From NCBI GenBank assembly GCA_037975125.1, contig CM075853.1, positions 74,946,109 through 75,010,108 on the forward strand: 64,000 bases of DNA, given 5' to 3'. This DNA comes from Latrodectus hesperus (Eukaryota > Arthropoda > Arachnida > Araneae > Theridiidae). Numbering within the stretch: the stretch's first letter is position 1; every line of letters begins with the position of its first letter. The notes beneath the pieces are model-generated. The model had not been told where the DNA came from and ran no database searches. It saw nothing but the letters and a program-made list of their open reading frames with translations. Below are positions 1 through 14,347 of this stretch, piece after piece. The translations under genes were made by a program, and so were the position numbers.

Positions 1-911
1 GAATTAATGTTATATTGTGTTTATATGCATTTAAGGATTACACTGCTGAAATCACACCATAAATATATATTTTATAAGTATTTTATAGCGCTAAAAAATA
101 AATGCAAAGCGTGAATTAGCTATGAATATTAAATAAAAATGAGTAATGTTGTATTTGTTTGAGTGTTTATTTAAACCTTTTCATATTAAGAATAATTTTA
201 AATTCGTATGCAAAGTATATGTAATACAAAATTATTTATTCACATTTATCAATATATAGTCTCTAGGGCCAGTGATAAAAACTTTCTATTACAAATAGCA
301 GCATAAATTTAAATAGAGATCACAAATTATTTGATGAGAGGAAATTTATGGCATTGGTTACGAGATCTGTATATATTTAAATAATAACAAGAGCACTATA
401 AATTTTATTTTAACTTTTACATTACACACAAAAATTGCATGTAACCTTATTACATGTGTTAATATTTTAAGATAATTTTTTTTATGTTCAGAATATATAA
501 AACTAAATTTTATTTTAAATATTTCTCTTTTAATCAATAGTGAACAAAATTATCTTGTCTGAAGTATCATATGAATGTGTTTAATAGTATGCATATGAAA
601 TAAACCCGCAATTTTTAGTTTGTATACATATATTTTTTTTTACTAATATTATGTATTTTTTTATATTTTAATTTTTTTTTACTTTTAATTTTACTTTTTT
701 TTTACTATTATGAAATTTAATTTTAATTTTATTTTACTTTTTTTCCGTTTTAATTTTACTATTGTGAAATTTACTTTTACATGTTTCATATGATTTAAAT
801 TATTTTCAATTATTTGATTTCTTTCTCACTGATAATTCAGCCATTCACATTTTTTAAGATTTAAAAATGTGTGTGAGATTCTTATAACTACTTAATAAAA
901 TTGTTAAAGAT

Positions 912-1149
<238 letters not shown>

Positions 1150-1239
1150 TATAATAAAAATTAAAAATGAATGATGTATAAATACTGTATGTATTTTTGA
1201 TTGCATGAGTATATTACAAAAGAATATTTTAGGAAGAGT

Positions 1240-1720
1240 GAAATCAATTGCGTGAAAGAATTAAGCCCGACCTAATGAAAAGAGAAGAAAAATCTCTTTC
1301 GAATGACCCATTTTATTGCAATTGAAGAAATTCGCACACTAAAGTATCATTTATATACTTCAAAGTCAGACTTTCCCTTGATCCGCTCCATCACTGGATT
1401 CCCCGAAGCTATCAAAATACGATCATGCATCTTAGAGGACTACAAATCATCCCCCTAATCATTCTCATCTTTCACTGGAAAGTAACGACTTCCAGACATC
1501 CGTTCCGGGGAGATGGATGAGCGGAGTCTTCCATTTTCTTCGAGTTACCTCACCGAGCAATCCATCAATGATTTTTATTGGTGTCCACCCCTCCCTCTCG
1601 AGGATGTGTCGCCTGACTTCTCGAAAGACCGGAGATTCTTATAAAATATTGATTGCTGTTTGAGCAGCAGGTTATGGGAAGCGAAGTAAATGATGATGTA
1701 AGCACACCATGTAACAGGTT
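1240..1720. other. GC-elevated non-repeat island, unknown
   Basis: This block is visibly less AT-rich than its surroundings and has no simple repeats. No Ig motif, transposase, reverse transcriptase or tRNA box is recognisable on either strand. Open frames over it are short and show no family motif. It could be a conserved intronic regulatory element, an untranslated exon or an unrecognised old repeat. Confidence 0.3.
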
Positions 1721-4700
1721 GACTGGGGGAAAATATAAAAAAAAAGACATGAAAAGTTAAAAATGTGTCGGTATATTTCTTAATGGGTTGAACCTTTAAT
1801 CGACGTAAGCTTTTTTTAACCGAAAAAATATCGACTGAACTCTCAAAAGAGAATGCGATGTACATTTTTTTAAGGTTAAGAATAAAAATGTAACAAAATG
1901 AATCTAAGCATAACAAAATAAAAATTGCCGCAAATTTCATTTTTACATCCACATAAATTGAAAAAAAATAATAAGAAAAAACAATGGCGTTGTTCTGCGT
2001 GAAATTCACTAGTGTTTGAAATTTTTCATGTTTTTTTGCAATAAATAGAGAAATTACCACTATAATTTTGAAAATTAATGTTATAACGGGTAATTTAGGA
2101 ATTAATTTTTGTTCAAGTTTCTAGCATCTGGTTGATTGTAAAATTGGTCATTAAAAATGTATAGGATATGATTACTAAGAGGATCATCAAAATTACATCG
2201 ATTTCGTAGTATCATTGAAAGGTTTTAAATGCAAAGTTCTATAAAAATGTGACAACCCAGCTACTATCTCATGGTTTTGACGCTATATATGAAGAATAGT
2301 ATCAAGACTTATCATATACTGACGAACCATTATAATAGGAGACCAGTGGTTTCCTTTCATTAAGTTTCATAGAAGCCACTTTGTTATTTAGCCATGAACA
2401 TCACTCTTGAAAAATAAAGAGAGTTTTAAGGAAAAGTTTAGGATAAGCAAGAAGACATATATTTATTAACATGATAATTTACCATTTGAAGTGCCCAGCG
2501 GGATCTCCAAATTCCAGTCCTATAGGTTAGTTGTGATATGTTCTAGATATTAGTTATTTCTTTACGGCAAGCATCTCATTGTACCTGACAGGCGTTAAAA
2601 TATTTATTTTCGGAAAAATAAGAGCTACTGCTAAAAATGTGACGTGATAGCCTTTTCATTACTATGTGTGATCTCTATAATGCATAAATATTAAAAGTAC
2701 CCACACTTTTATCAGACGAAGTAATAACAATGCAATAGAGACAAAGTAATAAAAAATAAATCATATGACGTACTTTATTTTGACTATTATTGCTGTCATT
2801 TTGAGATAAAGTAGTTTTGAATTCTGCTGCAAATTTTTGCTACTATTACTCACCTTAGAATATAGAGTATGCAATTTTGCGTGGCTTAAATTTAAATTTT
2901 ATCTTATTTTTACTTTAACAAAAATAAAGTATTTTATTGAAATTTTTTGGGTGATTTTAAATTTAAACGCTCGAATACTTTGTATCCAATTATAAACTTA
3001 AAATTTGAAAATTATAAAATTAAATACTAAAATGCTTATTTATCTTTGAATCATATAGCACATACATCTTAATCAGAAACTCGGAAAACACCATTTAGAA
3101 ACTGAGCGGTAGAGTTTATACAGGATGTGGGCAGAAATCCAAATGATCTGACCAAATAGAGATTGTTTGACTGCAAAATTAACAGAGTTATTTATTTTCT
3201 TAAACGGAACTTGGCAATTGTACAAATGATTTGACCAATGGCATTTTTATGGAAATCATGTTTTTTTTGTAACAGCAAATAAACTTTTTGAAACGTACAC
3301 TGAATTGAATTAAGTTTAATGCTGTATAAGGTTAATATACATCATCGCATTAAATTTAGTTTCTTAAACAGCAAAGTTTTGTCAAAATAGTTTATCAAAT
3401 GAAAGAAGAAATTTATGTAAAATTCGGTTTTTATGTCTAAAGATACATTGTATTTCTTTAGTAGATGGTATAATATTAATTATATCTACTTTAATAAAGA
3501 TGATAATTTAAAGCAAATATGATATCTTGAATTTTTTTATTGTGTTATCTAGTTATTTTATATTAATGTTTTCCTATTAAATTGATTGCTTATTTTTGAT
3601 TAAGTGAAATATATGCTTACTAATTCATTCATATGGAGAATTTAATTACTACAAAAGAATAAAATGATTTTAATATTGCAGCTAAAATAAAGGGAAGTTG
3701 AAATATTTATGATTAAATTTAATTTAATGTCATTTAAATGCCTAATATCATTAAAAGATGTTCAGGTAAAACCTTTTCGTAAATTTTGAATGCCTGTTGC
3801 TAATTTTGATGTTACTCTTAAATGCTCTACGACCATAGACTTATTAATTTTGAACACATTCTCGTATAGGTATCCAAATCTAATCTTCCACTTCGCACTA
3901 GTGGGTACAAATTAAGCCATGGCAAGTTAATATGAATAGATCTCATTAACACGGTCTTACTGACTTGATCAAATATTGAACCAGCTAATTTTCTCAGTTA
4001 CATCTACACAAATTTAAATCAATATCTACTTCAAATGTCTTCATTTATTTTAAAATGAATACGTTAACAAAACTGAACAACATGCTTAAGTTTCGAAGGA
4101 ATAATATTTTAATATTCAATAACTTTTAAAATTAAATATGTATTTTAATGAAAGATAAGCTCTCTCAATTTTTGTAATCTTCCGGCCTTTATTATGGTAA
4201 TTGTTTTACACATTAATATTTGACAAATCTATTAACAAAGCTGAAATTGTTAAATATTAGAATTTTTGTTACGTATAAGTATTAAGAAACACATGCATGT
4301 GCACACACACATATATAGATAAAGAGAAAGGTAAATAAAGAAAATAATCTCACGTTGGGTATCAGTGGAAAAAAAGAACTTACCTACCTATTTTCGTAAT
4401 ATATAATTAATTATTTCTTACATCTCTATGGTTAAAGGAAAAATATGTTTAAAAGAATACATTGATTTACCGTGGAAGAAAGTTAAAATTTTTGTCATAC
4501 GCTTCTTGCTAATGACACGGTTACATGCTTTTACTTTTCACAATTTTAATTTAATTGACTCATTCTGATATTTAGAAAGTATTATTTTTTAATGAATGAA
4601 AAAATAATAAATTATTCTTTAATGATATGTAATAATAGTTTATTTTAAAATCAATCAATAAATATATAAGTAGTAAATTCATATTCATTGCAAATTCTCT

Positions 4701-4759
4701 TGATTTTTCGAAAATGTTTTAGAAAAATGAAGATTTGTTTAGAGATGGAATTTCTTCTT

Positions 4760-6350
4760 TTGAAGCATAATTGAATTGATATCCTCCAATTAGGATTTGA
4801 ACAATAGGTGAAAACCTTTCAAATAATAAATTCGGGGAAACTTTATAACTGTCTGTTCACCAGTTGACACCTTGGTAATTTGACCAGATTGTGGTGCCTC
4901 TTTTCTTTGAAATGGACATAAAATTCCACCTGTCCAGTTCAATGGTAACGCTTCATTTTCCCATATAAAACAAGATAATCGTATCCAGTGCTTAAATGGC
5001 TCACCACCTCCTAGCTTCAAAAGTTTACCTTTAGTGTGGTCAGAATCTACCACCTTATTTTGCTTACATATTTTGATAGCTTGTTTCACTTCTTCAAGAA
5101 AGAGTGGAGGTGAATTGATTTCTTGCTGAATCTGAAAGGCCTCCTAAATCAGTTATTCCTAGGTACTCAGTATTACGGTGTCTAAAATAACCAGCTACCT
5201 TTTCGTAGTATCATTGAGATTACAAAGAATTTTATCTACTGCAAGCCATACAGAGGGTAATTCTAGATTGAAAGTCTTAGTGACTTTTAGTAATTGGTCT
5301 GTTTTCGCTACTTCTTTTTAGATGTTAAGCATTTCTAGATAGAACCTCCTGAAATAGTATATTTTGCTTTTCCTTTGGTATTGCCAGTTATATTCTTCAA
5401 CTAAATTTCTAGTAAATCTTCTCGAGTGCATATAATGATAATTTTTGCCTTTATCCTCAGTAAGTTAAGTATTTTTTTTAAATCAGTCTTTCTTATACGT
5501 TTCTTCAACCAATCCTGAATTTATATCTAAAGTGGTAAGCAAGAACTCGCTAAATCTTCGATACCTTGACTCCACTTCTATAAGATTTTTAAAATTCAAA
5601 TTTTAAATTATTTTTTTGAATTGTCATCAAATGTATTTCTAGCATTGAATTGTCAGCAAAATTATTCAATATTCACTTTAGAACAATTAAATTTACTTAC
5701 ATATCCTTAAGTACTTTTAAAGCCTGGTATTTTTGTCCGCAATTTAGTTATCTCTAAATAAGGATTTGAATCAATAGTACCACTAGTACAGTTCCTAATA
5801 TCCAAACAATTAGAATAGTTCCAGGTGTCTATAAAACATGGTCAGTTTGATTAAAGATGATATTGCCAATTGAAAACGTCATCTTATATTTTTCTCTGCG
5901 GCAATATTGTGCTTTCAAAAAACATATTCGGTTCTACTACAAAACCATTTTGCCTAACACCATTTTTAATAAATGTCTTACAAGCTGTTTATTCCAATGG
6001 TTGGTTGAAACTGACTTTCCTTTCCTATCTTGGTATTTAAGTCCTCTAAAAGTAATTTAATGTCACTTACTGGATAAACCTGTAAAACACATCCAAATCA
6101 CTGTAATACAAATCCTTTTCACAACATTTCTTTCTTCAGTTATCAAATAAGCGTTGATAAGACTACAGTTAAAATGTTCTCAATCAACATATTTATGGAA
6201 ATGTAACCTTAAAATCTTAGACTAGTTGTTAAGTTTATCTATTAACAATATAAACCATGTTCTAATAGTGTGCTTCGAGAAATAGCAATTGTAAAATAAA
6301 GCGTGCCTCCTATCTTCAAGACAGCCCTTTCTAAGCAATCACATCTTCTG
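4760..6350 (-). pseudogene. Decayed APE-type LINE: endonuclease and start of reverse transcriptase
   Basis: Relic of a non-LTR retrotransposon whose polyprotein can be followed on the minus strand through several frameshifts. Around 6200-6100 the reading NCSLINAYLITEERN resembles the mid-endonuclease. About 6060-5970 gives LLLEDLNTKIGKES then PTIGINSL, matching the GDFNAKIG-PTIG segment of apurinic-type endonucleases, with the catalytic G-D-F-N motif decayed to E-D-L-N. Near 5780 DSNPYLEITKLRTK matches the D-S-D-H-x-L-V end of the domain, again altered. A lysine-rich linker follows. From about 5125 to 4800 the frame IQQEINSPPLFLEEVKQAIK, KLLKLGGGEPFKHW and GGILCPFQRKE matches the fingers of the reverse transcriptase. 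The catalytic YADD region is not visible, so the element is 3'-truncated or too decayed. Clade not assigned. Confidence 0.75.
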
Positions 6351-9300
6351 CATGACAATTCGACCTAAGTTTTTCAGATTCAATTGCTCACGTAATACCT
6401 GGGAGAACCTTGCATCTATAAAACGAGACAATATTTCAATGTCTCACTTCAAGTGCTTAAAAAATTTTCTATTTCATTTCCGTAAGAACTATTCAAAATT
6501 TACTTCTGTAGATTTTTTAACGGAAAGGGTTTACACGATAAAATCGCCAGGTCTACACTTAACTGCCAATTTGGCGGGACAGTTATTTGATATAACCTCA
6601 AGAGATAGGGAGCCAGGATCCTTGGTACCCATTTTAGTCATCTTTTATGGCATTCATGAACTACATAGGAATTATTCTTCCAAAGTTTGGTCACCACACG
6701 CAAATTAGAATGTAAATAAACTAAATCTAACAAGAAGTTACATTTAACCGTGTATTTTTTCTCTCTTAATAACATAATTTTTATTTTAGTATTAATGACA
6801 TTATTACCAGTTTCAACATACTTAATGTAAATATGGAGAGCCATGATAGACTAATTATATTTTTTAAGTTCACGCAAATGTCAGTGAATAAAAACGCTTC
6901 GATTTTAATAATTTAACTTTTTGACACATAAAAATACAGCATTTTATCCGGATTTTATGCATGCCTTGTGAAAAATTTTTTGTAGGTATAATTATCTTAA
7001 TTGTTTTAATTATACTTTCACGAATCATTATTTTATGCATGGTGAATTAAATCAATTAAATATTTAAAAAGGGTAAGCCATATAGTATTAATTTCAGTTA
7101 TTAAAAGTGTAACAAGTTACAATCTTCTAAACATTTTTGACAAAGTCATTAATTATGATTTAAAATTAACATTTGTAAAGATAAAATTATATAAACAAAT
7201 GATTCATTAAAACTTATTAAATATGAAATTTTATAAAACAATTTATCAATGTTCCGATTATTTCTTGCTTAAGCTTAGAGAAGAGTAAAGGAAAAATTAT
7301 AAACAGGTATAAAATAATATTTCTTGTTACAAAATGCAATGACTAATATCTTTGGCAGTTTTAATAATATTTTTTTCTTATGTATGGCAAACAATACACT
7401 ACAAATAATTTGATAAAATATTAATAATATTCTTAATTTTTAATAAAAAATATGCTTTTCAGCCGAAAGCAATTATTCAATTTCATCAGATAATGTCAGC
7501 TGTTGTCATCTAAATATTTGTTAAAATACAGTTTAAATTCTCAAAAAAATCGCATAAAAATGTTTACAGATAAAGAATTTTTTACAGCATTTTATTAAAG
7601 CCTTCACCTTTAGACATTATATATTCATTCGTTTTGAAAAAAATATTTGATTTGCATATTTTGCAAGAAGAATTGAGTTTTAAATCTGTTACTAAGTGTC
7701 CTTATTTTGTGTTTATATGTTTTTCCATTCATTAAAAATATGTATGGGGATTATATATACCTTTGTCTTCAATGGAACAATTTTTAAGAAAAATTTATTA
7801 TATTAAGATAATTAATTCAAATTTATCTGGAGGATCTCAAACGTTAGCCTTTATTTATTCTCAGAATTTACAACGTGGCACACTCATAAATATTATAATT
7901 TGTTATTTTTTGAATTGATTTTGAAAGAAATTTCTTTTTATCAAGAATAACTTTTTGTTGTATTCATGTTTACTTCAAACAAGTTTATTCATGTGTGTAT
8001 AAGATATAAGCTATATGTTTGTCAGAGAACTGAAATTTATTTGAAAGGTAAATTGCTTGAAAATTTTAAAGCTTTGTAAAGGAATCTTGTTAAAATTAAG
8101 AGAAAATTTATAAAGGAAATATGCTTAACCTAGATACGTTGATGCATTTTTTTCGCTATATAATATCAATGTCTTTCGGTTTATATCCTTTCTCTTACAG
8201 GTTCTTGTATTGCTTGCAGCTTTAAATGACTACTGCTATTTTTGGTATGCAGATAAAACTCTAAAATTTTTATCGGTAATAAATTGTAGGTATAATAATG
8301 AAATTTGATAGTCCTCACATTTTCTCAGTTTAATTTCAGAGTTGTGTTTAATGTTCTGTTTTTTTCCATATTAGTTACAAATGTGAACTTATAATTTAAA
8401 ATAATACAAAACTAATGTAAATTGCATATATTAAATTTTAACTTTGATCATACTGTTAAAGTTCTCAAAAAAAATAGCAGTTTGGGAATAGAATGTAGTT
8501 TGTAAAACGTAACATATCATTTGTAGGACATGTACTTAATTAACATTTGGACAGGTATTGAGAACTTAAAGCCCTGAGATGTGATTATGTATTGATTGTG
8601 ATAAACACTAAATTTAAATAAATTACTACTGATGTAAACAACAAATTTAATCGATATTATGTCAGGATTCACGCAATTTTTATTTAACCAACATTTAGAA
8701 GCCAAAGAACTTTATTAATTAAGGAAATTTAAATAGGAGCACAAAAATTCTTATTTGGATCATATTATATCTAAATGTGTAACATAAAATGATAAAAATT
8801 CACTTGAGATGAGATAGGAATTCTTAGTTTTCTCAAAATATTTCTTCTTCTTTTGAAGCCCGAAATGGAAATCAAAATCACAAACTGTGTGTGGAAAATT
8901 AGCTATATTCCTAATTTTTCGGCTTCTAGCTGAATCACAAGTAGTGAAAGTTGTCGAGTAAAAATGTTAACTTGATAAACAGGTATTTGCATTCAAAGCA
9001 AGCATTTTAGTAACGTCAACTTTACTGTTGAACACATTTAACAAGTTATTTTTGTTTGTTTGATGTTTTCAAAATGTCTTTTATATATTAATTATTAATA
9101 ATTTATTTATGTGCATTGAGTAAGGTGATCTTTGAAACGTTTCACATCATGATGATGCTTGGTGGTTTTCCTGATTTGTTTGGGGAGCAGTATCAAAATT
9201 AAGCTAAGACACAGTAAATGTTTAAATAGTTTGTATCAATCTACGGCAATTAGGCCACTCGCAAACAACGTAAAAAATAAAATAAAGATTTAATAAGAAA

Positions 9301-10248
9301 AGTAGTGTCTAATGCTGAATATTTTCTTAACATTCCTTTGGTAAATTTATGCAATTTTTGAAATTCAACTAACTTTGAATCAAATCTAACAGGAAAAAAT
9401 ATTTTAAGCGATTTAAGTTTTTTCATGATTTTATATCTCATAAATTAAAAAAATTTGCAATGAATAAAAAATATAAAAGCACAAATAGAAGTAGTAAGTT
9501 ATTAAAATGATTATGTAGATTTGTGAATATTTTTATAGTACAAAACGTTAGTGTGTAATTTGACATAGAAACGTATTTGTTAAACTCAAAATCTTTGAGA
9601 AACAAATAAAAAAGCCACAAATAAAGTGTCCAAGAATAGAAATAATATGCTAAAAATTTCCGATAGTAATTTCAATTACTTTAAAATTTTCTCATTTTAA
9701 AATATCTTAATTTATTATAAAAAATTATATCCGCATAATAATAGAAACTAATATTTTGCAACCAACAGGTGAGGTATATTTTAATAAGCAAACGTACTTG
9801 TGAATAATGCTCTTTCAAATTTGAATAATTTTCTTTTTTTATTTATTTTAGTCTATTCTGCATTTGGATGTAATTTTTATTGTATTATTTTTAAATTTGC
9901 ATGAGCATGTATTAGTGAAAGAACTCTATTCTAATGATGCGATTATTTCATTTCATGTGCGTCGCGCGTTAAATACCAATTTAGAAAAAAATTCAGTTGT
10001 TTCAGAAGCCTCCGCTTATAAGAATTGTATCTTATGAATAAAAAGTTTTTAGTTACACTCATATCTATAGCTGGCAACAATATTAACTTAAGGATGAAAG
10101 TAGAAATAAATATTTATGTAGAGAAAGTATGCTATAACATGTTTTTCCTAAGAAAATTTAGGCTTTCCCAAAGAAAATCTATGGAAGCACTTCTGATATT
10201 TTTGTTACAAAACTGTATGCAAGAAATACAAATGGAATCTTCACTCAC

Positions 10249-10518
10249 CTCCAAGTGTAAGTTGAGCCGTTCCTTGAGCCGAGTCAAAGTCATTGGAAAC
10301 GAAGCACTGGAACATGCCCTTGTCACCCCTCTGAACAGAGGTCAGGTGTAGGATGTCTCGGGACGGAAATTCCACCCTGGAGCTGGATCTCAGGGGCATT
10401 CCATCTTTCAGCCATTCGATCGTTACCACGGGATGGCCCGAGAAGGAACAATTGAATGTGGCAGACTTGCCAACGTCCACACTCTGAGACTTGGGTATCA
10501 GCTGTGCAGAGAGTGGAG
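10249..10518 (-). CDS. Dscam: Dscam-family exon: Ig domain 4
   Basis: Internal 270-bp exon, phase 1 to phase 1, with a strong pyrimidine-rich acceptor (TTCTCTTTCAG) and a consensus donor (GTGAGTG). The peptide starts with a split alanine codon then PLSAQLIPKSQSVDVGK, followed by ATFNCSFSGHPV (first cysteine), IEWLKDGMPL (core Trp) and GDKGMFQCFVSND (second cysteine), ending AQLTLGG. The APLSA start and DKGM(F/Y)QCFV-ND phrase are hallmarks of Dscam Ig4. It joins the Ig3 exon across a 14.3-kb intron. The next exon, expected to be Ig5, was not found in the remaining 10.2 kb, so the following intron exceeds that length. Plus-strand open frames over this exon are antisense shadows. Confidence 0.94.
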
Positions 10519-12359
10519 CTGAAAGAGAAGCATGAGAGACATATGTAACTTCATAGATGTTGATGGAATGTAATGTAATATAAAAAGAAAATGACAACGA
10601 AAGGGTTTTTAATCTATACTGTGTTTATTAGTCTCTGCAATAGTCAGTAAAAAGGAAATATATCAAACTATGAAAATAAAAGCACAATATTCTAAGAAAA
10701 TAATTACACTTTTCTAAAAAAAACATTTTTCTTATATTCACTGTTTTTTTCTTTAAAAATATTATATTAAATCAGTTGAAAAATATAATTCATCTATTCC
10801 GGACATTAAAATTCTTTTTCATTCTACTTTTTGAAATATGTTTCTAACAATTTACAGTTAAAGATTTTCTTCAATAGTTTAATAGTAGATAGACAATAGT
10901 TTCGATTAATTTCTTTTAAATGTACGTCTGTCTTTTAAAGGTTTTTTTAAATATTTGTAATTCAGTAAATCTTGCCAAAATGTTTCTTTTTTAAGAATAA
11001 AATAATTAGAAGTTCAATAGATGTTATCTTTTCTTTATTTCTTAAATTGCAATTTTAAAATATAAGTAAATTTAAGTTGCTTTGAGACATTTTTTGATAA
11101 ATTTAAATTTTTGTAATTGTGTGTGAAAACTTTAGAATTTAACAGAAGATTCAGGATTAAATTTAAATTAAAAATTTAAAAATCTGTTAATATAAAAAGA
11201 TTTTTCTGAGAGTTTCTACAAATGTACATAAAATGACAAACAATTTTTCTCATACATTTAATGAATTTTTTAAAATAAATATTTTTAGCTTAATAAAGCT
11301 ATTCAAAATTTTTTCAGGATAATCTAGAGAGAAATTTTAACATGTTAATGTTCCTTTTTTTTAATTTCCACCTTTAAATGGTTAAATTCAAGATGCTTTT
11401 AGAAATTTTTATCAGAAATTCAAATTTCAGTAATTTAAAATTTTAGATTTCAATAGGAAATATATTACACGAAAAGGACAATTATAAAAATTTATTTGTA
11501 TCAGAGAATAATTTTCGATAAAGAAAATGCATTTTGGGTAAATGAGGCTTTAATTTAAGTAAATGAACTCCAATTCAAATTCATTGGCATGTTTTAAATA
11601 AGAAAATATTTCCTTCACATGTGTTTTTTTCTCATGTTTTTCAATGAAACTTCAAACAAAAACTAAGGAAATTTCCTAAAATTATTTTAATATATAAAGA
11701 TATATAAGAAATTAGGAATTAATATTTATAATAAAATCCTTTCCCTTAATATAAACCATTGATATGTATCAATTATGAAATTGTTGCATTCATAAACGTA
11801 TTTTAAAATTTAAATACATATATTATTTTAATTGTTAAAAAACTGAAAACGTGTATTTAAAGGGAAAAATAAAGTCAACACAAAAAAATGTTACTGAACA
11901 ATAAAAGCTAAAAGTGTAAATGAAAGTATCATTTATAAAGGTTTTAGAAAATAAATTTTATATAATTTCTAAAAATTATGAATTTTATTTAGAGATATAA
12001 GGAATTTTGTTTAGAAGAATATCATGCGCAAATCCATATAGAATAAAAACAATTATTATAGCAAATCAACTCAAATTCATTAAATTAAGAAACAGTTGAA
12101 CTTCTGAGAGAGAGAGAGAGAGGAGAGAGATGGAAGGTTATTTAAATTATTCAATAGTTTTTTACTGTTGATTTACACAAAGAAACCAAAAAGAAAAAGT
12201 CTATCAATACTGGCTTACAGTTTTGCCAGTTAAGTTTTTTTTTTTTTTAAATATAAAATCTTAGAAGTTTGTAAGTTATCTACAAACATATGTGTTATGT
12301 TTAATCATTGTAAATGCATGCACCAAAAGGCGTTTTAATGAAAATTTTAACACAAAACA

Positions 12360-13940
12360 ATGTTTTCGATTGATGAAAACACAATCATTGACCTAAATCC
12401 GTGATTTGACGATGCATTTCAGACAACTAAGCAGCCAACATATTTAAAAACCAGACAAGTCTTATGTGGTAAAAAAAATCTACATGGGCATTGTGCTGTA
12501 TTCATGCATCACAAAAGTAGGAAATGTGGTTACCAGGAAAACTTCAACTATACCGTGCAGTTCGTAAATACGCATGCTGAATCAGAAATAAAGAATCAAT
12601 CTCTTATTTTTCTATAATGGATGATATTAGTTCAGAATCTTTCCCTTCGAACAGTGCATTTCTGTTATTAAACCATAACGAGAATCATAAGTACATTCGA
12701 AGTGGCACTGATGACATCAAGAAAACTAACTGAGTACAACTTAGAGTATTTTACAGCATGGCTATTCTAATACAGTATTCACATATGATTATTAAATGAA
12801 CAGTTGACACGTGGTTTAGTTCGGTTCGTTCGTAATTTTAAGGTTATTTTAATCAAGAGAAAAAAGTCTTTCCAGGTGATATTACCAAACAAAACATCCA
12901 AAATGGGAGTCAAATCTTTTATAAAGTTCTAAGATGAATTAATAATTGTTGGCTATCAGCACAATTGCTTGGAAATTCCATTCACACTCTAGGTATGTAT
13001 ATTGCAGTGTGTGTGGTCCGAAAATAAATCTTTAAGACACTGAAATGAATTAGGATTGGATGAATAAGGCTTGGGCAAAATTTGAACGTTGACAATCTAA
13101 AAATAGCTGAACAAGAAAAATGAATTCAAAGTTATTTGTGACTATTAATCACAGAGTTGAAAAATATTTCTTTTAAATATCAATGATAGTTTTAATTAAA
13201 TTAAGGTAATAAATATTTAAGTTTTAATTTTAATAATCAGCTATTTACAATTACCGAAACATCATCTAGTTTTTAAAATGATACTGTGAATGACCACTTA
13301 ATAGTTCAATCACTGGACATTCCATAAAGAGCCCCAATTATATGATTTTAAGCACAGTTCTGAAATTGTAATCTTATAACATGCATTTCCTTCAATAATA
13401 AACTATAAGATAAATTTTACAGTATGTTGTGTTTTCTGGAGTTGTTGCCACTAGACTGACCATTTCTCTTTATGCTTACATTTCCCAGGAAAGTGGAAAT
13501 AGTATTCGCTCTACAGACAATAGATGCTACTTCAAACTTCTTAGCAATGTATGAGTAAATACTGTACGTAAATTAAAGTAAACTATTTTGTTATTTTTCC
13601 TTCGTGATATTGTTATATTGTTATAAAAGGTCAATATCACAGTATGTATATGCTTTTTGTTAACATTCATGGAAAGTGACTAAGATCTTGCATATATCAA
13701 TCCCTCTATTTCCCATTAGATGTAGACTAGTACGAGTTGCAATATCATTGACCTACTCTCAATATGCAACGATGCTGTCTGTATTGTATTCTGATATTTC
13801 CTGAAAAGCATTTCTTCTTATTGAAGGAACAGCACGATATTCAGAGGTAACTCCTGCCTTACAAAGCAATTTCCGAGTAAGACATTCATTGCACAACATT
13901 TTTTATGCAGTGTTTCAAATATCCTTTTTCCCTCCTGTGT
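12360..13940. other. Mixed-composition intronic block, unknown
   Basis: Less AT-rich than its neighbours for about 1.5 kb and free of simple repeats. I recognise no protein motif, tRNA box or terminal repeat in it. It ends just before the long AT array at 13981. It may be an old, diverged transposon or a regulatory region. Confidence 0.2.
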
Positions 13941-13975
13941 CACCCATATGCGCTACAATGCTAATAATTTGTACA

Positions 13976-14347
<372 letters not shown>

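Noticed and set aside
1370..1700. Missing Ig5 exon of Dscam
   Set aside because: The block is GC-elevated, but no cysteine-tryptophan-cysteine Ig pattern is readable on the minus strand and splice sites in phase 1 were not found.
1575..2060. Minus-strand open frame of 161 codons
   Set aside because: Low-complexity Phe/Ile/Lys/Leu content in AT-rich sequence, no domain motif, and no splice or start context that stands out.
5857..6060. Plus-strand open frame of 67 codons
   Set aside because: It lies opposite the endonuclease segment of a minus-strand LINE relic, which explains the open frame.
6352..6708. Plus-strand open frame of 118 codons
   Set aside because: No recognisable motif or signal peptide; it adjoins a decayed LINE. 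I cannot support it as a gene.
10025..10351. Plus-strand open frame over the Ig4 exon
   Set aside because: It is antisense to a clearly spliced Ig exon with intact motifs and conserved splice sites on the minus strand.
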